Shown piece by piece: positions 44,368 to 54,565 of a stretch of DNA of 64,000 nt; position 1 is the stretch's first letter; every line of letters begins with the position of its first letter. The DNA comes from Phialophora verrucosa. Lineage: Eukaryota > Ascomycota > Eurotiomycetes > Chaetothyriales > Herpotrichiellaceae. A program made the position numbers and the translations under genes. Below the pieces are notes generated by a model that searched no databases, was not told the DNA's origin, and saw only the letters and a list, made by a program, of their open reading frames with translations. The stretch is taken from positions 1,364,001 to 1,428,000 of the forward strand of contig MSED01000015.1 of the NCBI GenBank assembly GCA_002099365.1. Reading direction: 5' to 3'.

Positions 44368-45269
44368 CTCGGCATGGTTGCGCTGGACGTCTTGCGATGT
44401 TTCAGGTCACCGTTGGTATCATGGTCATTGGCGATGTCTTTGTCCTGGAAATCACTTCTTGCCTCTCGGCTTGGATGGTTCTCCTGCTGGCACTATGGAG
44501 TGCAATGGTAGTGCACTTGGCGTCTTGTTGCAGAGTTGTGCATCGAAGGATGGATGTGCTGGAATTCCCCCTGTCTTCTCATTGTTACCCCCTTGTGTGT
44601 TATTACACATCTGCCCTAATACTCCCCCAACATCCTGCAAGTTTTCCTTTGTTTGTCGGTGAATTTGCGCTGGGTTGTCATTGAATGCAATGTGCAGAAG
44701 AGACATGGTCAAAGAATGGCTTCATCAGAAACACTCATGTACTATCGGCACTGTGCGCCGGTCACTGGGAGTGATCATAGCTAGTCATCAATCAACCCAT
44801 TTCATACCCTGCATCTTTCTTTGTTGTTGTACTCGTGTGCGAGCTGCGAGTTTAGGCGGCGCCGGAGTTCATCGGGTGCTGCTTCGGCACCGAAGGCATG
44901 CCACAAACTGTAGCTTCGCATCGTGCCTATGAGACTGGATCACTTCATCGTGTACAGTGGAAGAATGACATTTCTGGTAATCCAGCCTGTTCTGAGACCC
45001 AAGTGTCCTGGTACATTGCCGTTCGCAACCAGATCGATGCCGTCTGGCATGGCTACATACTAGGCTGCCACCGAAGAACAACAATAATATAACCCCGCCT
45101 CCAAAAACGGACCCCAGGCTTTATCACAGAGTTCCATCCATCGCCGCCGGTCGAAAGCGACCCCCAGCCACATCGAGACAACGCTGAAAGGCCCCAGCGG
45201 TGTCTACGCCGCCATGCTACCCTATTCGTCAGAATAACGACCAGTCGTTGCCCAAACTTGCAGCGAACC
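44368..45269. other. Intergenic region
   Basis: It holds the mei2 3' UTR and the promoter of the Zn2Cys6 gene. No gene is supported; open frames overlap each other and lack features. Confidence 0.5.
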
Positions 45270-47438
45270 ATGACGGACTTCTCAAATTTGACCAGCAGGT
45301 TTCGAGCAGTTCCAAGGGAGAATCTGCAGGAGTCGGCCGCCGGAAAGGTCGCCAGAAGACCTCGAGACTCGCATGTGTGTGTCCAGTGCCGGAGATCTAA
45401 GCTGAGGTGTGATCGGAATTTGCCCTGCTCAAGCTGCGTGAAAAGAGGGGATGCCGTCCACTGTAATTTTCCACGTCAGCCTGGCGGTAGCAGGCGTAAC
45501 GACGACAATAGGGCCGACCGACAAACACTGGCGGAAGATAGGCTCTTACATCTGGAGTCACTGGTCAAGCAGCTGATGGAAACTCAGGCCTTGACACGGC
45601 CTAACAGCAAGGAGGTGCCAGCAAAACCGGTCACTCCACCGGAGCCTGTCCATGAGCCGCAAAAAGAGGCGCTCGAAGCTGTGAGATACGTTGGCTCGAC
45701 GCATTGGTCGGCCATTTTAGACGACATTCAAGAGCTGAGAGCCGTCCTAGGCAATGCCACTCGTTATCCGGAGACAATGGAGAGACATATCGTGCCAAAA
45801 GCGCCTTACGCACTCGGTGGCCAGCCAGAATTGATATTTGGCTCCTCCGACAACTACTCTCTGGAAGAGATTCTATCACTATATTTGCCCCCGAAGCCGG
45901 AGGTGGACCGCCTCCTGTCGCTCTACTTCCAAGGAGAGATATTCATCGTCCCGGTGATTCATACCCACCAGTTTCAACGCCAATACCGTGATTTCTGGGC
46001 AGACACCGCTGCCGCCAACCCCCTCTGGGTCTCCACCCTGTTCTCAGTCTGCTGTATAGCAAATCTAATCAAGGTGGCACAGGCACAGGTCTCACCAGGG
46101 GGGGTGCTGACGGCCACCATATCCAAGCTACATACGGCTGCTGCGCAATGCCTCGTTCTCGGCGAGTACTACCGTCCCCAACCACTGGCCGTTGAAGCGT
46201 TCGCCCTGTATGCTCAATGTAAGAACCTTTGGACCCTCGACCCCTCGCGTGAAGCTGGGGCCATCCTCGGCATGGTTGTGCGCATGGCGTATGAGATGGG
46301 CTACCACCGAGATCCGGATTCCTACGGCTCCTTCTCTGTATTCGAAGGCGAAATGCGGAGGCGCTTCTGGTCTGCGTGCAAGCAAGTCGACCTGATGATC
46401 TCCTTCCAACTTGGATTGCCGAGCAATATTCTTCTGGAAACGACCGACACGAAGCCCCCGAGAAATCTTGTCGACTCGGATTTCGACGAAGATACGGTAG
46501 TCTTGCCACCGTCCCGGCCTGAAAGTGAGCCAACGAGGATGCTTTGGTTCATTGTAAAGGATCGGCAGATGCCTGGCTTCAGCAAGGTATGCCAGGACGC
46601 GCTTTCATTTCGGGAGAAGACCGAGACGGAAGTGCTCGAGCTCGACTATGAGATCCAGCAGATGTATGACACGATCCCCGAGATTATGCGCACTCGAAAA
46701 CTCTCCGAGTCAATAATGGACCCGCCATTCCTTATCATGACGAGGCTGTATGTCGAATACATCTACCTCAAGAGTTTGTTGGTCCTTCATCGTCGCTACA
46801 TGGCTCGGGGCGTTGTGTCGAGCACCCATTCTTGCATCAACGCGGGCAAGCGGCTGGTCGGCCAGTTCATTGACATGTATCGAGAGTTCACAGAAGGTGG
46901 CCAACTATTCACAGAACGCTGGATGCTCAGCAACATCACCATGAACGATTTCCTGCTGGGGGTCATGGTGCTTTGCCTGGCCGTGCACCTCAGACGAAAA
47001 AGCATTTCGAGAAGTGGAGAGTCGATTATCAGCAGCGCTTCGGAGATCGAAGTCCTAGGGCTGCTGGATCAGTCCCATGCCATCTGCGTGGAGAAGTCTA
47101 GTTGTAGTAAGGATGCGCAACGAGTTGCCCGGGCAGTCCGCCTGATACTGGACGGCGTGAGACTGTCGAGCCCGGAGACGTGCGGTCTGAATGTGGCTCT
47201 GTCAACGCAGAGTAGCATCGGCAACGCGTATGGTGGCGTCAACATGACCGGTCTGTCGCTGCAACCTCAGGCCGAACAGCCCTTTCACCCAATGATCGAC
47301 AATGCTTCTTTTGACACTTTGGATCCCTTCAGCTTCATGGGCAACGACTTCGACAACGTCAACTGGATGGCATTTGAGCCGCAGATGTCCACTCAAGGAG
47401 CATCATCGTCATATCTGGACCAGGCTGGACCTTCGTGA
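45270..47438 (+). CDS. Zn2Cys6 fungal-specific transcription factor
   Basis: A single-exon frame of 722 aa. Residues about 38-70 form the binuclear zinc cluster HVCVQCRRSKLRCDRNLPCS plus CVKRGDAVHC, with the six cysteines spaced C-x2-C-x6-C-x5-C-x2-C-x8-C. A leucine-containing helix (LLHLESLVKQLMETQ) follows as linker and dimerisation segment. The fungal transcription-factor middle homology region covers about residues 210-520 (LLSLYFQGEIFIVPVIHTHQ, then MAYEMGYHRDPDSYGSFSVF and EMRRRFWSACKQVDLMISFQ). It is a nuclear DNA-binding regulator with unknown targets. It converges with a dehydrogenase gene and lies near a secreted peroxidase; local control is possible but unproven. ATG 45270 is the first in frame; the preceding TTG at 45258 is not a start. 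Confidence 0.93.
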   Translation: MTDFSNLTSRFRAVPRENLQESAAGKVARRPRDSHVCVQCRRSKLRCDRNLPCSSCVKRGDAVHCNFPRQPGGSRRNDDNRADRQTLAEDRLLHLESLVKQLMETQALTRPNSKEVPAKPVTPPEPVHEPQKEALEAVRYVGSTHWSAILDDIQELRAVLGNATRYPETMERHIVPKAPYALGGQPELIFGSSDNYSLEEILSLYLPPKPEVDRLLSLYFQGEIFIVPVIHTHQFQRQYRDFWADTAAANPLWVSTLFSVCCIANLIKVAQAQVSPGGVLTATISKLHTAAAQCLVLGEYYRPQPLAVEAFALYAQCKNLWTLDPSREAGAILGMVVRMAYEMGYHRDPDSYGSFSVFEGEMRRRFWSACKQVDLMISFQLGLPSNILLETTDTKPPRNLVDSDFDEDTVVLPPSRPESEPTRMLWFIVKDRQMPGFSKVCQDALSFREKTETEVLELDYEIQQMYDTIPEIMRTRKLSESIMDPPFLIMTRLYVEYIYLKSLLVLHRRYMARGVVSSTHSCINAGKRLVGQFIDMYREFTEGGQLFTERWMLSNITMNDFLLGVMVLCLAVHLRRKSISRSGESIISSASEIEVLGLLDQSHAICVEKSSCSKDAQRVARAVRLILDGVRLSSPETCGLNVALSTQSSIGNAYGGVNMTGLSLQPQAEQPFHPMIDNASFDTLDPFSFMGNDFDNVNWMAFEPQMSTQGASSSYLDQAGPS

Positions 47439-47560
47439 AAGAAGGGCGTTGAGCAGAAGGAAATGAACCCGACTCAGCTGTCCGCGTCGAGCCTGGTTGA
47501 GAACGTCCATTGCCAACCTAGTCACACTGTCTAAAGGAGGCATTGGCGGAATTGCACACC

Positions 47561-48476
47561 TTACCACGGCTGCACCCCTGCCTTTCTGACCGCCAACCCG
47601 ACATCTGCGTCCCTTTCGCCCTCGACAACACTTCTGACGAAATCGGCCCCAACGCTTGGATCTAACGCGCCCAACTTCCTGAGGAATTCAGGATCACCCG
47701 TTCCAAGTCCAGTCGCCAGCATCCCAGGGCTTACCGCCCAACACTTGACACCATCTCCGCTCAACACCCTCACCCACTCTCGCACCATCATGTTCAATCC
47801 CGTCTTCGAGGCACGGTAGGCAGGCATGCCGATGCCGTTGAAGCTCTGCGCATCCTTTGGCCAGCCCTTGTCCGACGGTGGCTTGTTCACCGGCACAGCC
47901 AGATTGGCGGATTCCGTGAGTGTCGCGGTCCCGCTGGTGATGAACAGGACGCGGGGGTCCGACGACTTGAGCAGCAACGGGACCAGCGTGTACGTCAGGA
48001 TGTACGTGCCCGTGACGTTGACGTCCCAGGATTTGTTCCACATTTCGCGCATCCCCAGCTTGCCTTTGTAGAGACTTTGGTCGAAATGGGCTCCTGTGAT
48101 GCATCACGCGCAGATGGTTAGCATTATTTATGTAACTCTGGCACAGCACATCGCGCGTATGCTTCTCTCAGAAGCCTGTTCGGCATCACTCACCGGCATT
48201 ATTGACCAGCACGTCGACTCGTCCCCAGTCGCTCTCGACCCGCGGCTTCAAATTCTCGATACTCGCGTCGTCCTCGATGTCGATCTGCACGGGGTGCACC
48301 TCGCTCAGAGTGTCGGGGTACTCTTTCCTCACACCTTCAGCGGCGGCCGTGGCTTTATTAAAGTCTCGACCACCCAGAAGGACGGTGTAAGGCCTCGGAG
48401 ACCGTAGGAGAGATTTGACAGTCTCGAGGCCGAGGCCTGTATTCGCGCCAGTGATGAGGATGATTGTCGAGGACAT
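47561..48476 (-). CDS. Short-chain dehydrogenase/reductase
   Basis: The CDS is complement(47561-48093, 48194-48476), 271 aa, with one 100-nt intron that splits the Gly codon of the NNAG motif. The cofactor motif TGANTGLG is at residues 9-16, the NNAG strand at about 92-95, a catalytic Ser in LFITSGTA, and YRASK (catalytic Tyr and Lys) at about 188-192. These are the marks of a classical SDR. An Arg (GGRDFNK) after the second strand suggests NADP(H) preference. The substrate is unknown. It converges with the Zn2Cys6 gene with only about 120 nt between stop codons. ATG 48476 is chosen because it lies just before the first beta strand; an in-frame ATG at 48533 would add 19 residues. Confidence 0.92.
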
Positions 48477-48556
48477 GGCGTCAGGCGCGAGGCGGGCAGG
48501 GCGGGACGAACAGGGAAGCGGCGCCGTATGCACCCTCTATGAAGTGGTGAGGCCTG

Positions 48557-48566
48557 AATATTATAT
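48557..48566 (-). promoter_or_regulatory. TATA-like element of the dehydrogenase gene
   Basis: The minus strand reads GATATAATATT about 85 nt before the ATG at 48476. Inferred core promoter. Confidence 0.35.
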
Positions 48567-48971
48567 CCCCTCAGCACTGTATGAGTATGGAACTGCTTAT
48601 ACTTGTAATCGCTGAGCAGCCACGCCGGAAGGGAACGAAGTCGCGCGTGAGTGCTTGCGTACCTGCGTGCCTGCAAGATCCCGAAGAAGTCGAATGCAGA
48701 GATATATATGTATATTACGGAGTAACCCATTTGTATTTCTATCCACCTACGTATCTACGCATACACCATACACCACCCATGGCGTGCCTCCGTCGCGGAG
48801 ATAATCATCCCGAGCAGATGAGAGGCACGGCGCGGCTGATCAAAATTACCCCTTCTGGCCTCGTCCTGGTCGACTTGACGGGATGGGGAAATTCGGCTCA
48901 GCCGGAGAGGATGCAGCGTGCGCGCGTCATACATACATAACTAGCAATTCCTCGATGTACCCACCCGGCCA

Positions 48972-49004
48972 AGTCAAGTTCAGTCGGGCCCAGTCAAGTC
49001 CAGT
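48972..49004. repeat. Imperfect direct repeat AGTCAAGT(T/C)CAGT
   Basis: Two 13-nt copies at 48972-48984 and 48992-49004 differ at one position and are separated by CGGGCCC. A minor local duplication. Confidence 0.7.
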
Positions 49005-49692
49005 TCTAGCAAAGACATCCGCAACGGTAATATTCCTACTCGTACCCGTGCCTGTACTGTTGACGTTGGTGGCTCTCTCACGGAGTAAATAAGTGGGCAG
49101 GCACGCAGGGCATCTCTCACATTCGACCACGAGACGGACCATGGTGCTATATACATGTATAGACAGAAAGACTGGGAAAGGGGACAATTAATTAACCTAG
49201 ATCACCTTGACGCAGCAGGCAAGTACTGTAGTAGCATGCCAGAGGCGAGATAGGGGAAGGACGGAGGCAGACCCGATGCAGCGCACAGAACAAGACAAAG
49301 AACCCTACTCTCAACCCCGGGGAGTGCTTCTCTAAGGATGGAGCGTGATTGAATCGGGTGTTGATGAACTATTGAACTCTCTCTCTTCTCTTGTACATGT
49401 CCCGAGGCGAGACCGATCGCCGGAAAAAATTATATTCATGTCCATATTCCAAGCCGCTATCATGCCCTGATGGTTTGCGATAGAGCATTACCCCGGAAAG
49501 TTCAAACAATGTTTGCTTGTACGCGCCACAAACGCCCAATCAATATGTCATGCAATCTATGCTGTATATTAAGCAGTCCTGTAGCTCCTCGCTCGTGTAA
49601 ATGCCGATAAACCCGCATTGCGGTGCAACAAGGTGAGATGAGGTCAGGAGAGATAGAATGATGACCCGAAAGTCATACAGAGCGTTTTTTCT

Positions 49693-51418
49693 TTAAGCAC
49701 TGAAGTTGACGGCTCGCTTGCCAGGAGCAGCGCCGCATGACGGGGAAGCTGCAGCTGTGGCGGGCAAGGAGTTGAGACGGTTGAAGCTGTCTGCGACGGC
49801 GGCTCCGTCGGAGGTGGCCGACACATCGTAGTGCGTAAGGTTGACGCCCGCTGCCGGGACGCTAAAGGTGGTCGAGTAAAAGGTATAATATTGGCCCGCG
49901 CAGACGTTGGTCATGGCTTGAGGGACCACGTTGACGGTGGGCAGATTGTTGTAGGTGATAGGCGTAATCAGCTCGACGGACAGATTGACTGGCTCGTAGG
50001 CTTCGCCCGTGCGAACGGCGGCGAAGACGGTGACTTGTTGGTTTCCAGAACCATCTACGCCGGACAGGGAAGAGTATGAGGATTGAGCGAAGATCTTGTC
50101 GGAGACGGGGTAGCCTTGCCCGTTGTTGTCGAAGGTCTGTGTACCGCCGCTGGTGAGGGTCACGAGGACAGTGAAGGTCGAAATGGACGTAGAGGCCGGA
50201 ATTGTCGCCGCAAAGCTGAAGAACTATGGCATTTGTTAGTGCGTGACGTTTATGTGAACCTGATCAAGGGAACCTCCTTACAGTGAAAGTATCGTCAAAC
50301 CCATTGGCATCGCCTGCAGTGGTGGCAGAGATAGTATACCCACTGTTGGACGCACCGGTTCGATCCTTGTAAATGAGCTGGACGCTGGCGATGGACGACG
50401 ATGGAAGGTTGTTGGTGTGGATTCGGAGCTCCCCAGTGAATTCCAGGTTCTGTCCATCAGCAGCCACGTTGAGTTCCAAGTTCGTGGGCTTGAGCTCATA
50501 AGGTGTAATAACTTCAGACAGTTGAACTACCCGGGGCACCGTGTTGACCATTTTGGCGAGGATGCCAGAGCAGATGTTCGCAAAGGCGTTGGGGTCAGCC
50601 AGGGCCGACACTGTCTGTCTGTTGTTCAAGCCAAAAATACGGCCGTCGGAATAAGCAGCAGGATTGGCACCCACCACCAGCGGGTTTCTTGTTGTGCCGT
50701 CGAGATATTCGGTAACTACTGCGTTGTCGAATGTCGAGTTCGTGTAGTCCAAGTCCTGAACGCCCAGAGGTGTGCTGTAGGGAGGAACAATGTCGGGATG
50801 CTCAGCAGAGTGGACGCCTCCAAGAGAGTGGCCGCATGCAACCACTTGAACCATCTCCTCGGGGCTGAAGCCCATCCGTCTGAATTGTCCGAGCATCTTC
50901 GGCATTGGGTCTGTGGGCTGGGGCACGCCGAAAGGCCCGGGCCCCGTAGCGTCCACTCGTCCGGCTCGTACGGGGACGACCGGGCCACCGCAGGCTCGCA
51001 CAGCCTGGTATAAGCCAACGTTGATGAGATCAGACATGGAAGATCGACTGCTGAAGAACTGAGAATAGAAATGCATTGTGTTATTGAAGGCAATGCCGGT
51101 GTTGGTGGGATAGATGCTCGAGTCCAGCTCAAACCCAATCGAAGCATCAGTGCCTCCGATCCCGGTGGTGATGTCGAAGGCCGCCATATCATGGAAGGCC
51201 GTTCGGACAAAAGCTGCAGCTATCGAATGTCCCGGCTCCTTGGCTATTGTGCATGGTTGTAACACGATGGGAAATTCTCGTGCGTTGTAGCCGTTGTTGA
51301 GATAGATGATATCTTCAAGCTCGTCGTAGGCAGAAGGCCATGTCAGACCTGCGGAACTCCCCACGGTGGAAGATACAAGGCCAAGGGCAAGGAGCCCGAT
51401 GTTGTTCGTTCTCCGCAT
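49693..51418 (-). CDS. Secreted class II-like heme peroxidase
   Basis: The CDS is complement(49693-50223, 50282-51418), 555 aa, with a 58-nt intron. A signal peptide (NIGLLALGLVSSTVGSSAG) is followed by a plant-peroxidase-superfamily domain. The distal site is AAFVRTAFHDMAAFD, with catalytic Arg72 and His76; the proximal haem ligand is His197 in ACGHSLGGVHSAEHPD. Together these resemble fungal class II (AA2) or related extracellular peroxidases, and both key sites are intact. I do not recognise the manganese site of MnP or the exposed Trp of LiP. From about residue 330 to the end there is an extra Thr/Ser/Val-rich beta domain with several N-glycosylation sequons, absent from basidiomycete enzymes. 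Likely role: extracellular oxidation of phenolics using hydrogen peroxide. Confidence 0.88.
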
Positions 51419-53005
51419 GATAGAGATGTATATTGCTTTGCTTTCTTTCGTGTAGTTAGGCGGAGAGATTGTGAGTAAATAGATTGTTTAGTGAGCGAGA
51501 AAGGCAAAGATGGACAAATGAAATATAGCTATACATAGGGAAACCGAACGAGGGACCTTACTTTTAACTAGGGACATGAGCAAGATGTTTGCTGGACCAG
51601 AATAGCCTGATGGCTTCATCGGCAGCCCAGCAAGACTCGGTAGGAGGCTGAAGCTCGTATACCTTATTTTGGGAATCCCCGAGAACAGCGGTACCTTGGC
51701 ACGTTGGCAGGCCTGTTTCCGTGAGCAAAATACAGCGCAACATCGTCGGGTGTATGACTGTTGCGCTCTGGGGGATCAGCTGCTACCCTTCCGGTAGAAT
51801 TGAGGGATTGAGCGATTCTCGATCACCCTGACTCCAGATCATCCGTCTCTTGGCATCACCTCCGCTCACAGGTCTTCGAATATGGATGGCTGTTGAAGCC
51901 GGATAGAAATCCTTCGACGCCAGACAGGAAGCCCACGGACTCCGCCAAAGAGTTGAAACCGCACGAATGGAATTGTAGATGATTGTCAGCGGGACCTCAC
52001 TTGACCCCGTACGCAAGGCATCATCTTGTGAAGGTGGAGGCTGAACGAGGCTCAGATATGTACCTGGGATCTGGAGGCCTTTCCATAAAAATAACAATGG
52101 GCAGAGTCAATCTGACGGCGGATATACGAATCCGAGGTCTCCATACGCCTCAAGAAGCATAGCGGTGATGTTTCAAGGTGGTGCTCGGTGCCTGAGCCAG
52201 CGTCGCCAATCTTGCTTGATGCCCTACCACAGTCTGCTTGAACCTGCTCACCATCTTCCTGGTCGGCGAGTCGGTCAACAATGTAAGCTGACATCTTAGA
52301 CAAGTCAAGTGCCAAGGCGTGGTGGACATCTCAGCGCCGCCAAGACTCCAGCTTTTGAAAAGCGCCTTCACCCACCGAAGTGCCGAGTTGGCCTGCACAT
52401 ACATACTGAAGATTGGAAGAGAGCGAGCGGTGAAGCAGTTGAAATCAAATCTGATTGTCTTCACAAAGAGCTGAACTTGAAGACGTGGCGGTGCGTTGAG
52501 CTATTCCCGATTCATACTAGCCTGGTGTGGCTGCCCGGTCCGCTAGCGTCAAAGTCAAGCCCTTTTGCATTTTTGCTCGAGCCATGTAGATCGTCGTGTT
52601 CTAAACCTCGTGTCGCCGTGAGACACTGGGAAATGCGTTGACAACGTGGTGTGATTTGCGCGCTTCGCGGCTATTGTGCCGGAAGAATGTGTGGGTCACC
52701 AAGAACCTGGCAGTCAAGAAATGCCTGGCGGTATTAGAAAGGCGGGAAATGGACCGCAACCCTCGGTCGACCTTTCCCTGGCTGCTGCGGCCGAAGCAAA
52801 GTCGAGGAATCCCAAGAGCCGGAAGTTCTCGCATGAATCCACTTCAAATGGCTTCCGCACGCGTTTACCATCACAACGCAAGACCAAGACGGCTGCAGTG
52901 AGGAAGAAGCAGGTCCGTCATCGACCGCCACGCCGAGTTCGCTCATCGGAAGAAAAGCGTCAAGGGCCAGGTCGAGTCACAGCTGGGGCAGATGCCAAGG
53001 TCAAC
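51419..53005. other. Intergenic region
   Basis: About 1.6 kb upstream of the peroxidase and of rmp1. A weak TATATTT lies about 105 nt before the peroxidase ATG on the minus strand. Open frames at 52052-52464 (minus) start without ATG and overlap plus-strand frames. The rmp1 frame is open leftwards to 52676, with an ATG at 52721, but that part is not conserved-looking. Confidence 0.5.
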
Positions 53006-53977
53006 ATGAGACCTTCAGTCAGGCCGCCGACCGCAGAGTCCGATGGCAATATCACCACTTTGTCATTCGCCAAAAGCTTGCTTGACAAAATCTGGGTCCG
53101 GAACAAAAACCAACATCGTGCGCAGCCTTGGTGGAGAACGATTTCCTCCCTTCGAAAATCCGCCTCTCGCCTTATGGCACTGGAGGATGAGGAACAACGA
53201 CTTAAATCTGAGACTCAATTGCCCGGCAGCCTCAGCAGTGGCGAATATGTCAGAAAGCGATTTGAACGGGAAACCCAACTTCGCACTGAGAAAGAAGCGT
53301 GGGCGGAGTGGATACGTGAAGCCCTGCTGCCAAAGGCGTATCTTGGCTTCTCGGGTTTGGTAGGGGATACCCAATTTGCAAACCTGGGAGTCGTGCTGAT
53401 GGGCGTGCTTGCTGACATGATGAGCGTGACCGGTGCCCCCAAACCCGGTGAAGGAAGCGAGGACGGTCTAGGAGGGACCAAGATCGCCGGAGCGCGGCAT
53501 GGCCAAGAAGTGGTTGTAATTGGTGAGGCGAGAGAACTGGCGGCAACGAGTCTTCGCGTGACAGGACTGCAGAGCGGTGAGCTTATTGAGAGGCAATATG
53601 ATAGTGACGACATGGGAGAAATTGTAGAAAGGAATAGGGGCGATGAGAGTGCAAAACCAAGGCAAATCATCGGTTCCGGTCAAGAGGAGGAGGCTGCAAA
53701 CACTCCGATAGACGATGGCGACTCGCGGACTGCCAGCTCGACAAGACTTGTACCGAAGAAATTGAACCAGGAAAGAGGGGCCACACCAAAGACCCGCCCA
53801 GCACCAGCTTCCGCACAACTTACTACTGGAAGAATGATAGTTCCCGCCGACACAGTGGCTCGGGCAAAAAGTGAGTCCGCCACAAACGGTGCCGGGAAGG
53901 CCAGCAAGCCCAAGCAAGGGAAGTCCAGGGGCAAACACAAGAACGCGATAGATGATCTGTTCGCTGGCCTCACTTGA
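53006..53977 (+). CDS. rmp1: RNase MRP subunit Rmp1-like protein
   Basis: From the ATG at 53006 the protein is 323 aa. The N-terminal helical domain has the family hallmark WVRNKNQHRAQPWWRTISSL at residues 30-49 (compare the RNKNQHR and WW motif of yeast Rmp1 and metazoan Nepro). LLPKAYLGFSGLVGDTQFAN and LGVVLMGVLADM come later. The C-terminus ends in a Lys-rich stretch and NAIDDLFAGL, a short acidic-hydrophobic tail I recall in fungal members. Rmp1 is specific to RNase MRP, which cleaves pre-rRNA site A3 and some cell-cycle mRNAs. The frame is open upstream to an ATG at 52721; I prefer 53006 because family members have only 20-40 residues before the RNKNQHR motif. It converges with bur1. Confidence 0.78.
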   Translation: MRPSVRPPTAESDGNITTLSFAKSLLDKIWVRNKNQHRAQPWWRTISSLRKSASRLMALEDEEQRLKSETQLPGSLSSGEYVRKRFERETQLRTEKEAWAEWIREALLPKAYLGFSGLVGDTQFANLGVVLMGVLADMMSVTGAPKPGEGSEDGLGGTKIAGARHGQEVVVIGEARELAATSLRVTGLQSGELIERQYDSDDMGEIVERNRGDESAKPRQIIGSGQEEEAANTPIDDGDSRTASSTRLVPKKLNQERGATPKTRPAPASAQLTTGRMIVPADTVARAKSESATNGAGKASKPKQGKSRGKHKNAIDDLFAGLT

Positions 53978-54565
53978 AACAGTGGCGACCACAAGCAAAA
54001 CTCGATCGGCATCTGGAGTTGAGGCCTTAACGGATTTGATCCGACAATCAGACGGCCTCACATTACTTTTCTTGAGGCAACACCTGTATTAATACTGTTT
54101 TGCTGAACGAATACAAGATAGCTAACGCTATATATCCATGCAGGAGCTGGCCGTACTCTTCCTGTTCCAAGTCGGTGAACAGACCTAAATGTCGATCGGG
54201 GGTATCGATCTTGGTAGCCGCCTCGGCCGTACGTTCTTGATAACCCATCGCTCATGGTGGCGCCTCCAAGCAGTGAAGCCCACAAAACCCTCATAGCCTT
54301 GCGCCATACGCTAGAAGGAAAGCTGCTGTCTTCTTGACAACAAGGAGCCTGTCTGCGCCGATCGCTATGCATATGCAAGAACCATCCTTCAATTCCATAA
54401 TCGTTTCGGACTGCACAATCCGAGGCTCAGCCACTGTTGATGCTGGTGTTGCATCTGCGCAGCTTGCATGTACTGATAGTACTCGGCAAGGTCTTGCCTT
54501 CTCCCACTACCCATGCCAAGAGCATCATGACCTGAAGCAGAACTTTGTCCAGAACCTCGTCGTCC
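53978..54565. other. Convergent 3' region of rmp1 and bur1
   Basis: It carries both 3' UTRs. An open minus frame at 54427-54651 begins inside the bur1 end but has no independent support. No gene is seen. Confidence 0.55.

Larger units (their letters stand above)
48477..49692. other. Intergenic region with short repeats
   Basis: It holds the dehydrogenase promoter and the 3' flank of the peroxidase gene. It contains TACGGAGTA at 48716-48724 and an imperfect 20-nt-period direct repeat at 48972-49004. AT-rich patches and ATAC/GTAT-type simple sequence occur near 48700-48780 and 48925-48940. No gene is seen. Confidence 0.55.

Noticed and set aside
52676..53005. Extension of rmp1 upstream to 52676 or the ATG at 52721
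   Set aside because: The added residues are basic and unlike the short N-termini of Rmp1 proteins. A real upstream exon remains possible, so this is kept as an alternative only.
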